A DNA stretch of 64,000 bases, taken from assembly GCF_900104175.1 (NCBI RefSeq), contig NZ_FNIX01000005.1, positions 310,001 through 374,000 of the forward strand, written 5' to 3'. Source of the DNA: Lentzea jiangxiensis. GTDB lineage: Bacteria; Actinomycetota; Actinomycetes; Mycobacteriales; Pseudonocardiaceae. How positions within the stretch are numbered: position 1 is the first letter of the stretch; each line of letters starts with the position of its first letter. Made by a program: the position numbers and the translations under genes. Below the pieces are notes generated by a model that was not told the origin of the DNA, made no database searches, and saw nothing but the letters and a program-made list of their open reading frames with translations. Shown in pieces: positions 18,774-31,764 of the stretch.

Positions 18774-19673
18774 TCAGCGAGGACCGGTCGACGGCCAGCC
18801 GGGACCGCGGCCGCGGCGGCGCAGGTAGCGCTCGAACTCCGCGGCGATGTCGTCGCCGGACGCCTCGGTGATCTGCATGGCCGCGTCGCCGCGCTCCTCC
18901 AGGGCGCGCACGTAGTTGCGCACGTCCTCGTCCTCGTCGGCCATCTCGGAGACCGTGCGCTCCCACTCCTCGGCCTGCTCCGGCAGCGCGCCGAGCGGGA
19001 CCTCGATGTCGAGCACCTCCTCCACCCGGTGCAGCAGGGCCAGGGTGGCCTTGGGGGAGGGCGGCTGCGAGACGTAGTGCGGCACCGCGGCCCAGAACGA
19101 GATCGCCGGGATGCCCGCCTGCACGCACGCGTCCTGGAACACGCCGACGATGCCGGTCGGGCCCTCGTACTTCGAGTGCTCCAGACCGAACTTCTCGGCG
19201 GCGTCCGCGTCGTAGGCCGTGCCGGTGACCGGGACCGGACGCGTGTGGGGCGTGTCCATCAGCAGGGCGCCCAGCGTCACCACCGTCGTCACCCCGAGCG
19301 CGTCGATGTGGCCGAGCAGTTCGGCGGCGAACTTGCGCCACCTCATGTTCGGCTCGATGCCGTGCACCAGGATCACGTCCACGTCGGACCCGGGAGGCCT
19401 GCACACCGACAGCCGCGTCGTCGGCCAGTCGACCCTGCGGGTGACGCCGTCCACCATGCGGACCGTCGGGCGGGTCACCTGGAAGTCGTAGTAGTCGTCC
19501 GGGTCGATCTCGGCGAGCGGGGTGGCGTCCCAGGTGAGTTGGAGGTGCTCGATCGCGGTGCTGGCGGCGTCGCCGGCGTCGTTCCACCCTTCGAACGCGC
19601 AGACCATGATCGGAGCCGTGAGCGGTTTGCGCGGGTTCGAGGGGGTCGGGGATTCCTGGGACGGATCGTTCAC
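18774..19673 (-). CDS. PAC2-family protein
   Basis: A 299-residue soluble protein with the PAC2 (proteasome assembly chaperone 2-like) pattern: FEGWNDAGDAAS near residue 28, DYYDFQVTRP, LVHGIEPNMRW, VVTLGALLMDTPHTRP and FWAAVPHYVSQPPSPKATLALL. The C-terminus is acidic and helical. The M. tuberculosis counterpart (Rv2125) also sits beside metH in the proteasome region. A role in proteasome assembly is not established in bacteria, so the location is suggestive only. It is divergent from metH, with a 48-bp gap that holds two -10 boxes. Confidence 0.9.
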   Translation of the reverse strand: MNDPSQESPTPSNPRKPLTAPIMVCAFEGWNDAGDAASTAIEHLQLTWDATPLAEIDPDDYYDFQVTRPTVRMVDGVTRRVDWPTTRLSVCRPPGSDVDVILVHGIEPNMRWRKFAAELLGHIDALGVTTVVTLGALLMDTPHTRPVPVTGTAYDADAAEKFGLEHSKYEGPTGIVGVFQDACVQAGIPAISFWAAVPHYVSQPPSPKATLALLHRVEEVLDIEVPLGALPEQAEEWERTVSEMADEDEDVRNYVRALEERGDAAMQITEASGDDIAAEFERYLRRRGRGPGWPSTGPR

Positions 19674-19679
19674 GGCGCC

Positions 19680-19685
19680 AGACTA
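19680..19685 (-). promoter_or_regulatory. -10 box of the PAC2 gene, leaderless spacing
   Basis: On the minus strand TAGTCT ends six bases before the GTG start at 19673. It pairs with the metH box 24 bp away in a compact divergent promoter. Confidence 0.5.
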
Positions 19686-19709
19686 CGGCCTCCCCCGCCC
19701 AAGTCATCG

Positions 19710-19715
19710 TAGGCT
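19710..19715 (+). promoter_or_regulatory. -10 box of metH, leaderless spacing
   Basis: TAGGCT ends six bases before the metH ATG at 19722. No ribosome site and no room for a cobalamin riboswitch exist in the 48-bp intergenic gap. Confidence 0.5.
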
Positions 19716-19721
19716 TGGCCC

Positions 19722-23256
<3,535 letters not shown>

Positions 23257-23264
<8 letters not shown>

Positions 23265-23913
23265 CCCGCAAGCGGTCCTGTGGGACATGGACGGCACGCT
23301 GCTGGACTCCGAGAAGCTGTGGGACATCCCGCTCTACGAGTACGCGGAGAAGCTGGGCGGCGTGCTGTCGCCGGAGACCCGCGAACGCATGGTCGGCAGC
23401 AACGTCCCCACCACCATGCGCCTGCTGTTCGCCGACGTCGGCATCGAGCCGACCGACGCCGACATGGCCGACGGCGCCGCGTGGATCTCGCGCCGCACCG
23501 AGGAGGTCTTCCGCGCCGGCCTGCCCTGGCGGCCGGGCGCCCAGGAGGCGTTGAAGGCCGTGCGCGCGTCCGGCGTGCCGATGGCGCTGGTGACGTCCAC
23601 CGAGCGCTCGCTGACCGAGGTCGCGCTGGACACGATCGGCCGCGACCTGTTCGACGTGACGGTGTGCGGCGACGAGGTGGACGGCCTGAACAAGCCGCTG
23701 CCCGAGCCGTACCTGAAGGCCGCGCGGCTGCTGGACGTCGACCCGGCGCGGTGCGTGGCGGTCGAGGACTCGCCCACGGGCGTCGCGGCGGCGGTGGCGG
23801 CCGGGTGCACCGTGCTGGTGGTGCCGTGCGACGTCGAGGTGCCGGCGGGGCAGAGGCGGGTCTTCCGCGACTCCCTCACCGGCGTCGACCTCGAGGTGCT
23901 GCGCAGGCTCTAG
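23257..23913 (+). CDS. HAD-family phosphatase
   Basis: A 218-residue HAD subfamily IA hydrolase of the beta-phosphoglucomutase/phosphatase type. D10 and D12 in LWDMDGTLLDS are the nucleophile and acid. VTSTERSL is motif II, the motif III Lys lies in NKPLPEPYL, and VEDSPTGVAAA is motif IV. The helical cap lies between residues 17 and 85. The ATG overlaps metH by eight bases, so it is probably co-translated with metH, as in mycobacteria. The natural substrate is not predictable. It shares a CTAG stop with cbtA. Confidence 0.93.
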
Positions 23914-24668
23914 TGGTGTGGCGCTGCGGCGGGCGTCTTCGCCCGGCGCGTGGCCGGGTCGACCAGCAGGCCGAACACCACGCCGATGCCGACGTAGAGC
24001 GTGGCGAGCTGGGCGAGCGAGCTGAGGCGGAACTGCCACAGCACGGCGACCGGCATGTCCGCGGGGATGGTGTCCGGTGACGCGGGGAACGCCAGCAGCA
24101 CCACCGCGACGGCCGCGGTGACCGCGAGCAGCACGGCGGTCGTGCGGACCGGCTGCGACTGCTCGCGCAGCCGGTCGGCCAGCAGGCTCGCGCCCCACAC
24201 GATCACCAGGCCCGCGACCACCACACCGAGGTAGAGCGCGGTGCGGTGGTCCACCGTCTCCGGGTCGCCCACGGCGGGTGGGTTGGCCGGGTACTTGAGC
24301 CACGGCAGCAGCGCCACGGCGCCGAAGACCGCGGCCCCGAACGCGAAGCTGCGCGTGAACGGCGTGCCGGCGGCGAACCAGCGCTTCGACAGCGCGTAGG
24401 CGGTGGCGAACACCAGGCCCACCGCGACGCCGACGATCACCACGCCGAGCATGCCGCCCACGACCTGCGCGCCGCGGCCGACCAGCTCCTCCTCACCGCC
24501 GTGGGAGTGGCCGTGGCCGTCACCGGAGGGTTCCCGCGCCGCCTCGACCGCGAGCGCGGCGCGGATCGGGATCTCGGTGACCAGGAGCTGCACGAGCGCG
24601 GAGGCGACGCCGGCGACGGCGCCGGCCGCGACCCCGCGCAGCGCGATGGACCTGTACGTCGTCGTCAT
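23910..24668 (-). CDS. cbtA: Cobalt transporter subunit CbtA
   Basis: A 252-residue membrane protein with about six to seven helices. A His-rich loop DGHGHSHGGEEE (around residues 50-61) follows the first helix and could bind cobalt. YPANPPAVGDPETVDHRTALY is the conserved CbtA segment. It lies 16 bp downstream of cbtB. Together they are thought to take up cobalt for cobalamin synthesis, and the leader carries a cobalamin riboswitch. The role of CbtAB is predicted from genome context in the literature rather than proven for most species. Confidence 0.93.
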   Translation of the reverse strand: MTTTYRSIALRGVAAGAVAGVASALVQLLVTEIPIRAALAVEAAREPSGDGHGHSHGGEEELVGRGAQVVGGMLGVVIVGVAVGLVFATAYALSKRWFAAGTPFTRSFAFGAAVFGAVALLPWLKYPANPPAVGDPETVDHRTALYLGVVVAGLVIVWGASLLADRLREQSQPVRTTAVLLAVTAAVAVVLLAFPASPDTIPADMPVAVLWQFRLSSLAQLATLYVGIGVVFGLLVDPATRRAKTPAAAPHH

Positions 24669-24684
24669 CTGCTCGAACAGCGGA

Positions 24685-24873
24685 TCAGTGGCAGGGAACG
24701 CCGAGGGCGTGGCGGCCGTCGTGGAAGAACTCGTGCAGCAGCTCCGAGCTCGCGCCGAGCGCGAGGCCGTTCTCCTGCAGGACCAGGTAGGTGACGATCA
24801 GGCCGAGCAGTGAGACGGCGAAGGCCCACTTGGGCACGCGGACGGCGGACAGGCTTGCTGCGGGGCTCGTCAT
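24685..24873 (-). CDS. cbtB: Cobalt transporter subunit CbtB
   Basis: A 62-residue protein with one membrane helix (about residues 15-35) and a C-terminal HDGRHALGVPCH metal-binding tail, the signature of CbtB. The ATG at 24873 has GGAGGAG six bases upstream, so it was chosen over an ATG at 24888. It is the first gene after the cobalamin riboswitch and should be off when cobalamin is plentiful. Confidence 0.93.
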   Translation of the reverse strand: MTSPAASLSAVRVPKWAFAVSLLGLIVTYLVLQENGLALGASSELLHEFFHDGRHALGVPCH

Positions 24874-24909
24874 GACGGGCTCCTCCATACCTCGTGGAAG
24901 GTCAACTCT

Positions 24910-25080
24910 CCTTGCGGCGCCGCAGCCGGTCTCCTGACTCCCGGATCAACGCTGCCCCCGCGTCTTCCCAGTCCCTCGCGGGACCAGTGACGTGCTCGGC
25001 GGGGATCGCTTCCCGGTCACAGTGGCGAGGACCGCGCCGGATTCACACCGGCTTCCCGTCACTGCGGCGCGTGCACCGTA
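24910..25080 (-). ncRNA. Cobalamin riboswitch upstream of cbtBA
   Basis: Read on the minus strand, the segment at 25015-25063 gives the conserved core GGGAAGCCGGTGTGAATCC followed by GGCGCGGTCCTCGCCACTGT. Farther downstream AGTCAGGAGACCGGCTG (about 24923-24939) is the B12 box. A self-complementary GCGGCGCCGC directly follows it. These match the cobalamin riboswitch consensus. The ends are approximate. It should repress cbtBA when adenosyl- or methylcobalamin is bound. Confidence 0.93.
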
Positions 25081-25088
25081 AGTTCCAC

Positions 25089-25110
25089 GGCCGGTTGTGC
25101 ACAACCGGCC
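25089..25110. terminator. Perfect 22-bp palindrome, probable terminator
   Basis: GGCCGGTTGTG and its exact complement CACAACCGGCC lie back to back between the FhuF-like gene stop (25130) and the cobalamin riboswitch on the same strand. It could terminate the upstream transcript or be a dimeric regulator site. No T-run follows. Confidence 0.5.
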
Positions 25111-25129
25111 ATAAGAGTTGTTGCGTTCT

Positions 25130-25780
25130 TCACTTCACGAGCGGACAGTCGCCACACTTCCCACCTGCGGCGACGCGGTAGTAGAGGCAGCAGCTCCTGC
25201 GCACGAACCCGACTTCGCCGGGAAAGCTCAGGAATTTCCCGGCTTGTTCGAACGGCGGTGCGCTCATGAGCAGTTCGCCCCGTTCTTCCGCTTCCTCCGC
25301 CGTGAGCATCCGTGCGCGTACAACCATTTTCAGCGCACCCGCGATGTTCGACATCGCGTTGCCCCACAACAATCCGCGCGCCACCGGCGTGACCGACCGG
25401 ATCGCCTCGACCACGGGTTCCAGCGCCTCGGCGGCGGGTGGGCCGAGCCGTGGTTCGTCGATGCGGACGCTCAGGCCGTTGACCGGGTGGTGCCGCCACC
25501 ACAGGTTCTCCGGCCGGACGTCGACCGGGAGGTTCGCGGCCGTGAGCGGGCTGAGCAGCCGCGCGGTGTAGCTGAGGAAGAACAGGCTCGCCGCGACGCG
25601 GGGTTCTTCCGCCCGGTACCGGGCCGCGATGGCGTCGATGGTGTTCTTGAGCGCCGGGCCCTCCAGGAGCGCCGTTCCCGGCGACCAGGAGCCGTCCGGA
25701 CGGCCCACGTCGAGCGCGAAGAACGGGTTGATCCCGCGCACCCGGCGCAGCGCTGCGAGGACCTCGGCGAATTCGGACAC
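25130..25780 (-). CDS. FhuF-like [2Fe-2S] ferric-siderophore reductase
   Basis: A 216-residue soluble protein. The C-terminus has RRSCCLYYR...GGKCGDCPL, an exact Cys-Cys-X10-Cys-X2-Cys pattern that binds the [2Fe-2S] cluster of FhuF-type reductases. Upstream the fold-typical [15 protein letters not shown] is present. Such proteins release iron from ferric siderophores in the cytosol. It starts with GTG at 25780. Placement next to the cobalt uptake genes may be chance, since the palindrome and riboswitch separate the transcripts. No siderophore genes are in the window. Confidence 0.88.
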   Translation of the reverse strand: MSEFAEVLAALRRVRGINPFFALDVGRPDGSWSPGTALLEGPALKNTIDAIAARYRAEEPRVAASLFFLSYTARLLSPLTAANLPVDVRPENLWWRHHPVNGLSVRIDEPRLGPPAAEALEPVVEAIRSVTPVARGLLWGNAMSNIAGALKMVVRARMLTAEEAEERGELLMSAPPFEQAGKFLSFPGEVGFVRRSCCLYYRVAAGGKCGDCPLVK

Positions 25781-25888
25781 GGGAATTCACGCTACCGGGT
25801 GTTCATGCAGGACAGATCACGTCCACGGCCTGGGACAGGTGCGACCGCGGTGTGGACCGGGGTCCGGGGGATGGGAGGATGTGGAGTC

Positions 25889-26152
25889 GTGAAGACCTTC
25901 GATTCCCTGTTCGCAGAGCTGACCGGACGAGCCGCCACCAAGCCGGAGGGATCCGGCACCGTCGCAGCGCTCGAGGCCGGGGTCCATGCGCAGGGCAAGA
26001 AGGTCCTGGAGGAGGCGGGCGAGGTCTGGATCGCCGCCGAGTACGAGTCCGACGAGAAGCTCGCCGAAGAGATCTCGCAGCTGCTGTACCGCCTCCAGGT
26101 GCTGATGCTGGGCCGCGGCCTGACCCTCGAAGACGTCTACAAGTACCTCTGA
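25889..26152 (+). CDS. hisE: Phosphoribosyl-ATP pyrophosphatase
   Basis: An 87-residue MazG-fold enzyme that hydrolyses phosphoribosyl-ATP to phosphoribosyl-AMP, the second step of histidine synthesis. Motifs [17 protein letters not shown] and [14 protein letters not shown] carry the metal-binding acidic residues. The GTG at 25889 matches the usual N-terminus ([10 protein letters not shown]). It lies 13 bp upstream of hisG in one operon, the standard actinobacterial arrangement. Confidence 0.96.
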   Translation: MKTFDSLFAELTGRAATKPEGSGTVAALEAGVHAQGKKVLEEAGEVWIAAEYESDEKLAEEISQLLYRLQVLMLGRGLTLEDVYKYL

Positions 26153-26165
26153 CGGAGACCCCCAC

Positions 26166-27026
26166 ATGCTGCGCGTAGCAGTCCCGAACAAGGGTGCGCT
26201 CGCCGAACGCGCCTCCGCCATGCTCACCGAGGCCGGCTACCGGCAGCGGCACGAGCCGCGCGACCTGACCGTGCTCGACCCGAACAACGAGGTCGAGTTC
26301 TTCTTCCTGCGCCCCAAGGACATCGCGATCTACGTGGCGTCCGGTGACCTGGACCTCGGCATCACCGGCCGCGACCTGGCCGCCGACTCGGGCGCCGACG
26401 ACAACGGCTCCTCCGTCGAGGAGCTGCTGGCGCTGGGCTTCGGTGCCTCGACCTTCCGCTACGCGGGCCCCAGCGGCACCGACTGGAAGGTCTCCGACCT
26501 CGAGGGCAAGCGCCTCGCCACCGCCTACCCGAGGCTGGTGGGCCGCGACCTCGAGGCACGCGGCATCACCGCGCAGGTCATCCGCCTCGACGGCGCCGTC
26601 GAGATCTCGATCCAGCTGGGCGTGGCCGACCTGATCGCCGACGTGGTGGGCTCCGGCCGCACGCTGCGCCAGCACGACCTGGTGCCGTTCGGCGAGCCGA
26701 TCTGCGAGTCCGAGGCGGTCCTGATCCACCGCAACGGCACTGAGCTGACCGCCGCCAAGAAGCAGCTGACGGCCCGCCTGCAGGGCGTCGTGTTCGCGCA
26801 GCAGTACCTGATGCTCGACTACGACTGCCCGCGCTCGCTCCTCGACGACGCCATCGCCCTCACCCCGGGCCTGGAGTCGCCGACGGTCGCCCCTCTCGCG
26901 AACCCGGAGTGGGCCGCCGTGCGCGCGATGGTGTCGCGCAAGGAGGCGAACAAGGTGATGGACGAGCTGGCCGCCATCGGCGCCAAGGCCGTGCTGGCCT
27001 CGGACATCAGGTTCTGCCGACTGTGA
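26166..27026 (+). CDS. hisG: ATP phosphoribosyltransferase, long form
   Basis: A 286-residue first enzyme of histidine synthesis, which joins ATP and [19 protein letters not shown] at the start and the PRPP-binding region around [17 protein letters not shown] are visible. Residues about 210-286 form the ACT-like regulatory domain ([18 protein letters not shown]) that allows histidine feedback inhibition. It follows hisE and overlaps the next gene by GTGA. Confidence 0.97.
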   Translation: MLRVAVPNKGALAERASAMLTEAGYRQRHEPRDLTVLDPNNEVEFFFLRPKDIAIYVASGDLDLGITGRDLAADSGADDNGSSVEELLALGFGASTFRYAGPSGTDWKVSDLEGKRLATAYPRLVGRDLEARGITAQVIRLDGAVEISIQLGVADLIADVVGSGRTLRQHDLVPFGEPICESEAVLIHRNGTELTAAKKQLTARLQGVVFAQQYLMLDYDCPRSLLDDAIALTPGLESPTVAPLANPEWAAVRAMVSRKEANKVMDELAAIGAKAVLASDIRFCRL

Positions 27027-27334
27027 TCACGGAGCACGCCCTGCTGGACGTGCTGCCGGGTTCCGAGGTCGAGTTCGAGTGGGCGTTCGGCGAGGCGCGG
27101 GAGCTGATCTCCGCCTCGCCGGGCTTCCGCGGCCTGGAACTGCTGCGGTGCCTGGAGGCGCCGTCGCGCTACCTGCTGCTCGTGCGCTGGGACACGCTGG
27201 AGGACCACACGGTCGGCTTCCGGCAGGGGCCTTCCTACGAGCGCTGGTCCTCGTTGCTGCACCGCTTCTACTCGCCGTTCCCGGTGGTGTCCCACTTCGA
27301 GAGCGCGCTGAGCACCTCGTCGTCCGTGGTCTGA
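27023..27334 (+). CDS. Antibiotic biosynthesis monooxygenase-fold (ABM) protein
   Basis: A 103-residue protein of the dimeric alpha-beta barrel type ([45 protein letters not shown]). The fold is used by cofactor-free monooxygenases and haem-degrading proteins, and substrate and activity are unknown. The GTG overlaps the hisG stop by four bases, so it is probably the third gene of the hisEG operon. Its last 67 bases overlap the convergent phosphoribosyltransferase gene. Confidence 0.8.
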   Translation: MITEHALLDVLPGSEVEFEWAFGEARELISASPGFRGLELLRCLEAPSRYLLLVRWDTLEDHTVGFRQGPSYERWSSLLHRFYSPFPVVSHFESALSTSSSVV

Positions 27335-27909
27335 TCGAAGTTCTCGTACCAGCTGCTGACAGCCCGGAAGTGCCTCGGGACGAGGACGGCGACGGTTCTC
27401 GTCGTGAAGCGCCGGAGCGACTCCCCGGCCGCCACCGGGACGGCCAGGGTGGTGCTGCGCGGGTGGTGGTGCGCGATCCACCCGAGCGCCGCCTTGGCCG
27501 TGACACCGGTGGCCAGGCCGTCGTCCACGAGGATGACGTCGCGGTCCCCGATGACCAGCGGCTTCGCGCCCCGGTAGAGGGCGGTGCGCCTCCGGGCTTC
27601 CGCGCGTTCCTCGGCGCAGATCCCGCCCAGCTGCTCCTCGGTGAGGTTCAGGGCTCGCAGCACTGCCCGGTCGTAGATCGGTTCGCTGTCGGCCGTCACC
27701 GCGCCCACGCCGTACTCGGGGTGACCAGGAGCGCCGATCTTCCTCGCCACGACCACGTCGAGCTCGGCGTGCAGGTGCTCGGCCACCTCCTTGGCGACCG
27801 GGACGCCGCCTCTGGGCAGGCCGAGGACCAGCGGGTCGTGCCACGAGCGGTCCGCGAGTCGCGCGGCCAGGGCGCGGCCCGCTTCCCGCCGGTTCGCGAA
27901 CCTCTTCAC
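27268..27909 (-). CDS. Phosphoribosyltransferase-domain protein
   Basis: A 213-residue type I phosphoribosyltransferase fold. The PRPP loop is DVILVDDGLATGVTAKAAL (about residues 124-142). LGLPRGGVPVAKEVAEHL and ARKIGAPGHPEYGVGAV are typical of a widespread actinobacterial group of uncertain function, often linked to stress regulons. It starts at a GTG. The C-terminus overlaps the convergent ABM gene by 67 bp. Confidence 0.88.
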   Translation of the reverse strand: MKRFANRREAGRALAARLADRSWHDPLVLGLPRGGVPVAKEVAEHLHAELDVVVARKIGAPGHPEYGVGAVTADSEPIYDRAVLRALNLTEEQLGGICAEERAEARRRTALYRGAKPLVIGDRDVILVDDGLATGVTAKAALGWIAHHHPRSTTLAVPVAAGESLRRFTTRTVAVLVPRHFRAVSSWYENFDQTTDDEVLSALSKWDTTGNGE

Positions 27910-28093
27910 AGTCCCGTTGACGCTACGCCCCTCCGAGGTCGGTCGGACAGGCCGATGACACCGGTGGTCGCGGGGCCAAGCCCGCGCCGGTGGCGGTGGC
28001 GGTGGCGAACCAGAACAGCATCGAGGGCCACGTCCCGCGGCTGGTCTCCGTGACGGTGCTGGGGCCGCGAGTCCTGTGGTGTCCTGCGAGGTG

Positions 28094-28864
28094 TCAGCGT
28101 TCGCGGACGAACAGCGCCTGCGCCGTCGTCCCCACCGGCCCTTCCACGTCGTGCACCACGCTGGTCGCGAGACCGACGCCGTCCGGCCCGATGGTGGTCC
28201 GCGCGTCCAGGCCGATCCACTCGCCGACGGGCGAGCGGTGCAGGTGCACCGTCAGGTCGGTGTTGATGGCGTACCACTTGCGGATGTCCACACGGGACGA
28301 GACGCCGCTGGCCGAGTCCACCACGGAGAACAGGCGTTCCAACGGGGACGGCTCCGAGCCCTCGACCACGGCCACGCGGGGGCGGGCCCACACCTGCGCG
28401 TCGCCCGGCGTGAAGATGCCGCCGGACAGGGACAGCCACTCGACGGCGGCCAGGTAACCGCCGGACCAGTGGTCCGGGATCTCCATCGGCACGGCCGACG
28501 TGGGGGGTGCGAGCGGCGGCGGTGCGCCGGCGGCGACGGCGGTGGTGTCCGCGCCGACGATGCGCCACGCGCGGGCCGTCAGCACCGCGCGGCCCTGGAA
28601 GGACAGAGAAGCCGCCAGCAGCTCCACCGAGCGGCCGGGGCGTTCGACCGAGGTGGCGACCGCCAGGTCGGCGACCGGGACGGGGCCGAGCACCTCGAAC
28701 GTCACGCGGGCCAGGGCGGACGACGGGGTGCCCAGGCCCTGCAGCGCGCGGACCAGCAGGGCCGAGGGCGGCCCGAGGTGCTGGCTCTCCGGGCCCCACG
28801 GGCCGACCGTGTGCTGGGTGGAGCGGAACGTGCCGTCGCCCAGCGGCTCGTAGAAGGCGGCCAT
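28094..28864 (-). CDS. Acyl-CoA thioesterase family protein
   Basis: A 256-residue double hot-dog protein of the TesB-like type. FRSTQHTVGPWGPESQHLGPP is the N-terminal motif, then RVTFEVLGPVPVADL. The C-terminal hot-dog holds KWYAINTDLTVHLHRSPVGEWIGLDARTT. It should hydrolyse acyl-CoA esters, but the chain length is unknown. The ATG at 28864 overlaps the nuclease stop by one base (TGATG), so it is in one operon with the RecB-like gene. Confidence 0.83.
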   Translation of the reverse strand: MAAFYEPLGDGTFRSTQHTVGPWGPESQHLGPPSALLVRALQGLGTPSSALARVTFEVLGPVPVADLAVATSVERPGRSVELLAASLSFQGRAVLTARAWRIVGADTTAVAAGAPPPLAPPTSAVPMEIPDHWSGGYLAAVEWLSLSGGIFTPGDAQVWARPRVAVVEGSEPSPLERLFSVVDSASGVSSRVDIRKWYAINTDLTVHLHRSPVGEWIGLDARTTIGPDGVGLATSVVHDVEGPVGTTAQALFVRER

Positions 28865-29709
28865 CAGTCGCGGTCCTGGAGGGCCTCGGCGTCGTCGGGC
28901 TCCGGCCAGCCGGGGTAGGGCGGCGGGGTGCCGTCGAAGGCCGGGCAGAACGCCTTGTGGTCGCAGTAGTCGCACAGGCGGCTGGGGTTCGGGCGGAAGT
29001 CGCCCGTCGGGGCGGCGCGCATGATGGCCTGCCAGATCGCCTCGAGGGTGCGTTCGAAGCGGGCCAGCTCCGACTCGTCCGGCGTGTAGGCGAGGGCCTG
29101 GCGGTCGGCGAGGTACATCAGGCGCAGCTGGCGCGGGACGACGCCGCGCAGCTTCCACAGCACGAGGGCGTAGAACTTCATCTGGAACAACGCCTTCGCC
29201 TCGCCGATCTCGCGGGGCGCGGCGCCCGTCTTGTAGTCGACGACGCGGATCTCCCCCGTCGGGGCCACGTCCACGCGGTCGATGTAGCCGCGCAGCAGCA
29301 CGCCGGAGGCCAGTTCGGACTCCACGAGCAGCTCGCGGGACTCCGGTTCGAGGCGCCGGGGGTCCTCCAGGCCGAAGTAGCCGTCGAGCAGCTTCGTGGC
29401 CGACGCGAGCCACTCCGCTTCCTCAGCGCCGCCCGGCTCCTCGAACAGCGTGGCGAACTCCGGGCGTTCGGCCTTTACGCGCTCCCACGCCGGGGTGATC
29501 ATCGCCCGCGCGCGGTCCGGCACGCGTTCGGCGGCGGGCAGGGCGAACAGGTCTTCCAGCACCGCGTGCACCACCGTGCCGCGCACCTGCGCCTTCGTCG
29601 GCCTCTCCGGCAGCCGGTCGACCGCGCGGAACCGGTAGAGCAGCGGGCACTGCTTGAAGTCCCCTGCCCGGGAAGGCGAGAGCGCGGGCCTGCGCAACGT
29701 GGTGCTCAT
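28864..29709 (-). CDS. RecB-like PD-(D/E)XK nuclease with Fe-S cluster motif
   Basis: A 281-residue stand-alone nuclease. RGYIDRVDV...RVVDYKTG (around residues 145-165) holds the Asp and Asp-x-Lys of the PD-(D/E)XK site, and QMKFYALVL is the conserved QxxxY-type motif. Cys in FKQCPLLYRF near the N-terminus plus LCDYCDHKAFC near the C-terminus form a Cys-X(n)-Cys-X2-Cys-X5-Cys iron staple as in Cas4/AddB nucleases. The M. tuberculosis counterpart in the same neighbourhood is Rv2119. It is divergent from the M50 protease gene, and each has a leaderless-type -10 box. Confidence 0.9.
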   Translation of the reverse strand: MSTTLRRPALSPSRAGDFKQCPLLYRFRAVDRLPERPTKAQVRGTVVHAVLEDLFALPAAERVPDRARAMITPAWERVKAERPEFATLFEEPGGAEEAEWLASATKLLDGYFGLEDPRRLEPESRELLVESELASGVLLRGYIDRVDVAPTGEIRVVDYKTGAAPREIGEAKALFQMKFYALVLWKLRGVVPRQLRLMYLADRQALAYTPDESELARFERTLEAIWQAIMRAAPTGDFRPNPSRLCDYCDHKAFCPAFDGTPPPYPGWPEPDDAEALQDRD

Positions 29710-29716
29710 GCTTCGC

Positions 29717-29722
29717 ACCCTA
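29717..29722 (-). promoter_or_regulatory. -10 box of the RecB-like nuclease gene
   Basis: On the minus strand TAGGGT ends seven bases before the ATG at 29709, indicating a leaderless transcript. Confidence 0.5.
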
Positions 29723-29793
29723 GGACAGGGGTCTGACAATCCCGTTCCCGCCACCTGGCCGCGCGTCAGACCGCGAGATCACACCGGCGGCTC

Positions 29794-29799
29794 TACAGT
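29794..29799 (+). promoter_or_regulatory. -10 box of the M50 protease gene
   Basis: TACAGT ends six bases before the GTG at 29806, which supports that GTG as the start of a leaderless transcript. Confidence 0.5.
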
Positions 29800-29805
29800 G
29801 CTCCC

Positions 29806-30924
29806 GTGGGCGCGCGGACCAGCGAACGAGAGGGCGGCCTGCTGCTGTTCCGGGTGGCGGGCATCCCGGTGCTGCTCGCGCCGTCGTGGTGGATCGGCTC
29901 GGCGATCATCGTCGCCTTCTACGCCCCGCTGGTCGACGACATCGCCCCCGGCACACCGGCGGGGACCGGACTGCTCGTCGCCGCGCTCTTCGCCGTGTTC
30001 CTCGGTCTGAGCGTCCTCGCGCACGAGCTCGGCCACTGCGTCGCCGCCCTGCGGCTCGGCCTGCCGGTGCGAAGACTGCGCCTGTACCTGCTGGGCGGGC
30101 TGTCCGAGATCATGCGCACCCCCGGCAGACCCAGCCACGAGGGGCTGGTCGCGGGCGCGGGACCGGCGGTGTCGGTGGTGCTGGCGGTGGTCTTCGGCGT
30201 CGGCGGCTTCGCGATGACGCCCGGTGGCCTGCTGTGGCTGCTCGTCGTGCAGATCGCCGGGGCGAACCTGGTGGTCGCCATCTTCAACCTCCTGCCCGGC
30301 CTGCCGCTGGACGGCGGGCGGATCGTCCGCGCGGGAGTGTGGGCCGCCACAGGCCAACGCGCGGCGGGCACCCGTGTCGCCGTGTTCGGTGGTTTCGCCG
30401 TGGCCGTCGCATTGGTGGCGTGGGCGCTCTACGGAGTCGCGGCGGACGCGGAAGACCGTTGGCTGCGCTTCGGTGTGTGCGTGCTCACGGCGTGGGTCGT
30501 CGTCGCGGGCGCGAGAAGTGAGCTGGCCAGCGAACGGCGCCGTACCTGGCCTGTCGGCGTGACCCTCGAGGACCTGATCCTCCCCGTGCTCCAGCTCCCC
30601 GCCGAGAGCCCCGTCGCGGACGCGCTGAGCACCTCGGCCGGCCGAGGCGTGGTGCTGGTGCGCGCGGACGGCGTCGCGGCGGGGCTGCTCGACGCCGTGG
30701 CGGCCGAGAAGCTCGCCGCGGCAAGCCCTTTCGCCCCCGCGGAGCAGGCGGCCGAGCCGATCCGGCCGGAGACGGTGCTGCTCACCGACGAGCCCGGCGA
30801 GGAGATCGTGGAACGCGTCCGGGGCACCGCCGCGTGGCAGTTCCTCGTCGTCGACCTGGAGGGACGCCCGGCGGGCGTGCTGCGCAGGGAGGACCTGCGT
30901 GCGGCCATCGAGAAGGGCGTTTGA
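29806..30924 (+). CDS. M50 site-2-type metalloprotease with CBS domains
   Basis: A 372-residue membrane protein with about six helices. Zinc site H73-E74-x-x-H77 is in LAHELGHC, and the third ligand is in FNLLPGLPLDGGR. The C-terminal cytosolic third (about residues 250-372) looks like a CBS pair (LILPVLQLPAESPVADAL and LVVDLEGRPAGVLRREDL). This is the Rv2625c-type family of intramembrane proteases. Substrates are unknown. It precedes trmI by 12 bp in the same direction. Confidence 0.9.
   Translation: MGARTSEREGGLLLFRVAGIPVLLAPSWWIGSAIIVAFYAPLVDDIAPGTPAGTGLLVAALFAVFLGLSVLAHELGHCVAALRLGLPVRRLRLYLLGGLSEIMRTPGRPSHEGLVAGAGPAVSVVLAVVFGVGGFAMTPGGLLWLLVVQIAGANLVVAIFNLLPGLPLDGGRIVRAGVWAATGQRAAGTRVAVFGGFAVAVALVAWALYGVAADAEDRWLRFGVCVLTAWVVVAGARSELASERRRTWPVGVTLEDLILPVLQLPAESPVADALSTSAGRGVVLVRADGVAAGLLDAVAAEKLAAASPFAPAEQAAEPIRPETVLLTDEPGEEIVERVRGTAAWQFLVVDLEGRPAGVLRREDLRAAIEKGV

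Positions 30925-31764
<840 letters not shown>

Noticed and set aside
27910..28093. 32-codon minus-strand frame starting MLFWFATATATG between the thioesterase and phosphoribosyltransferase genes
   Set aside because: Only a short hydrophobic stretch with no ribosome site and no family pattern.
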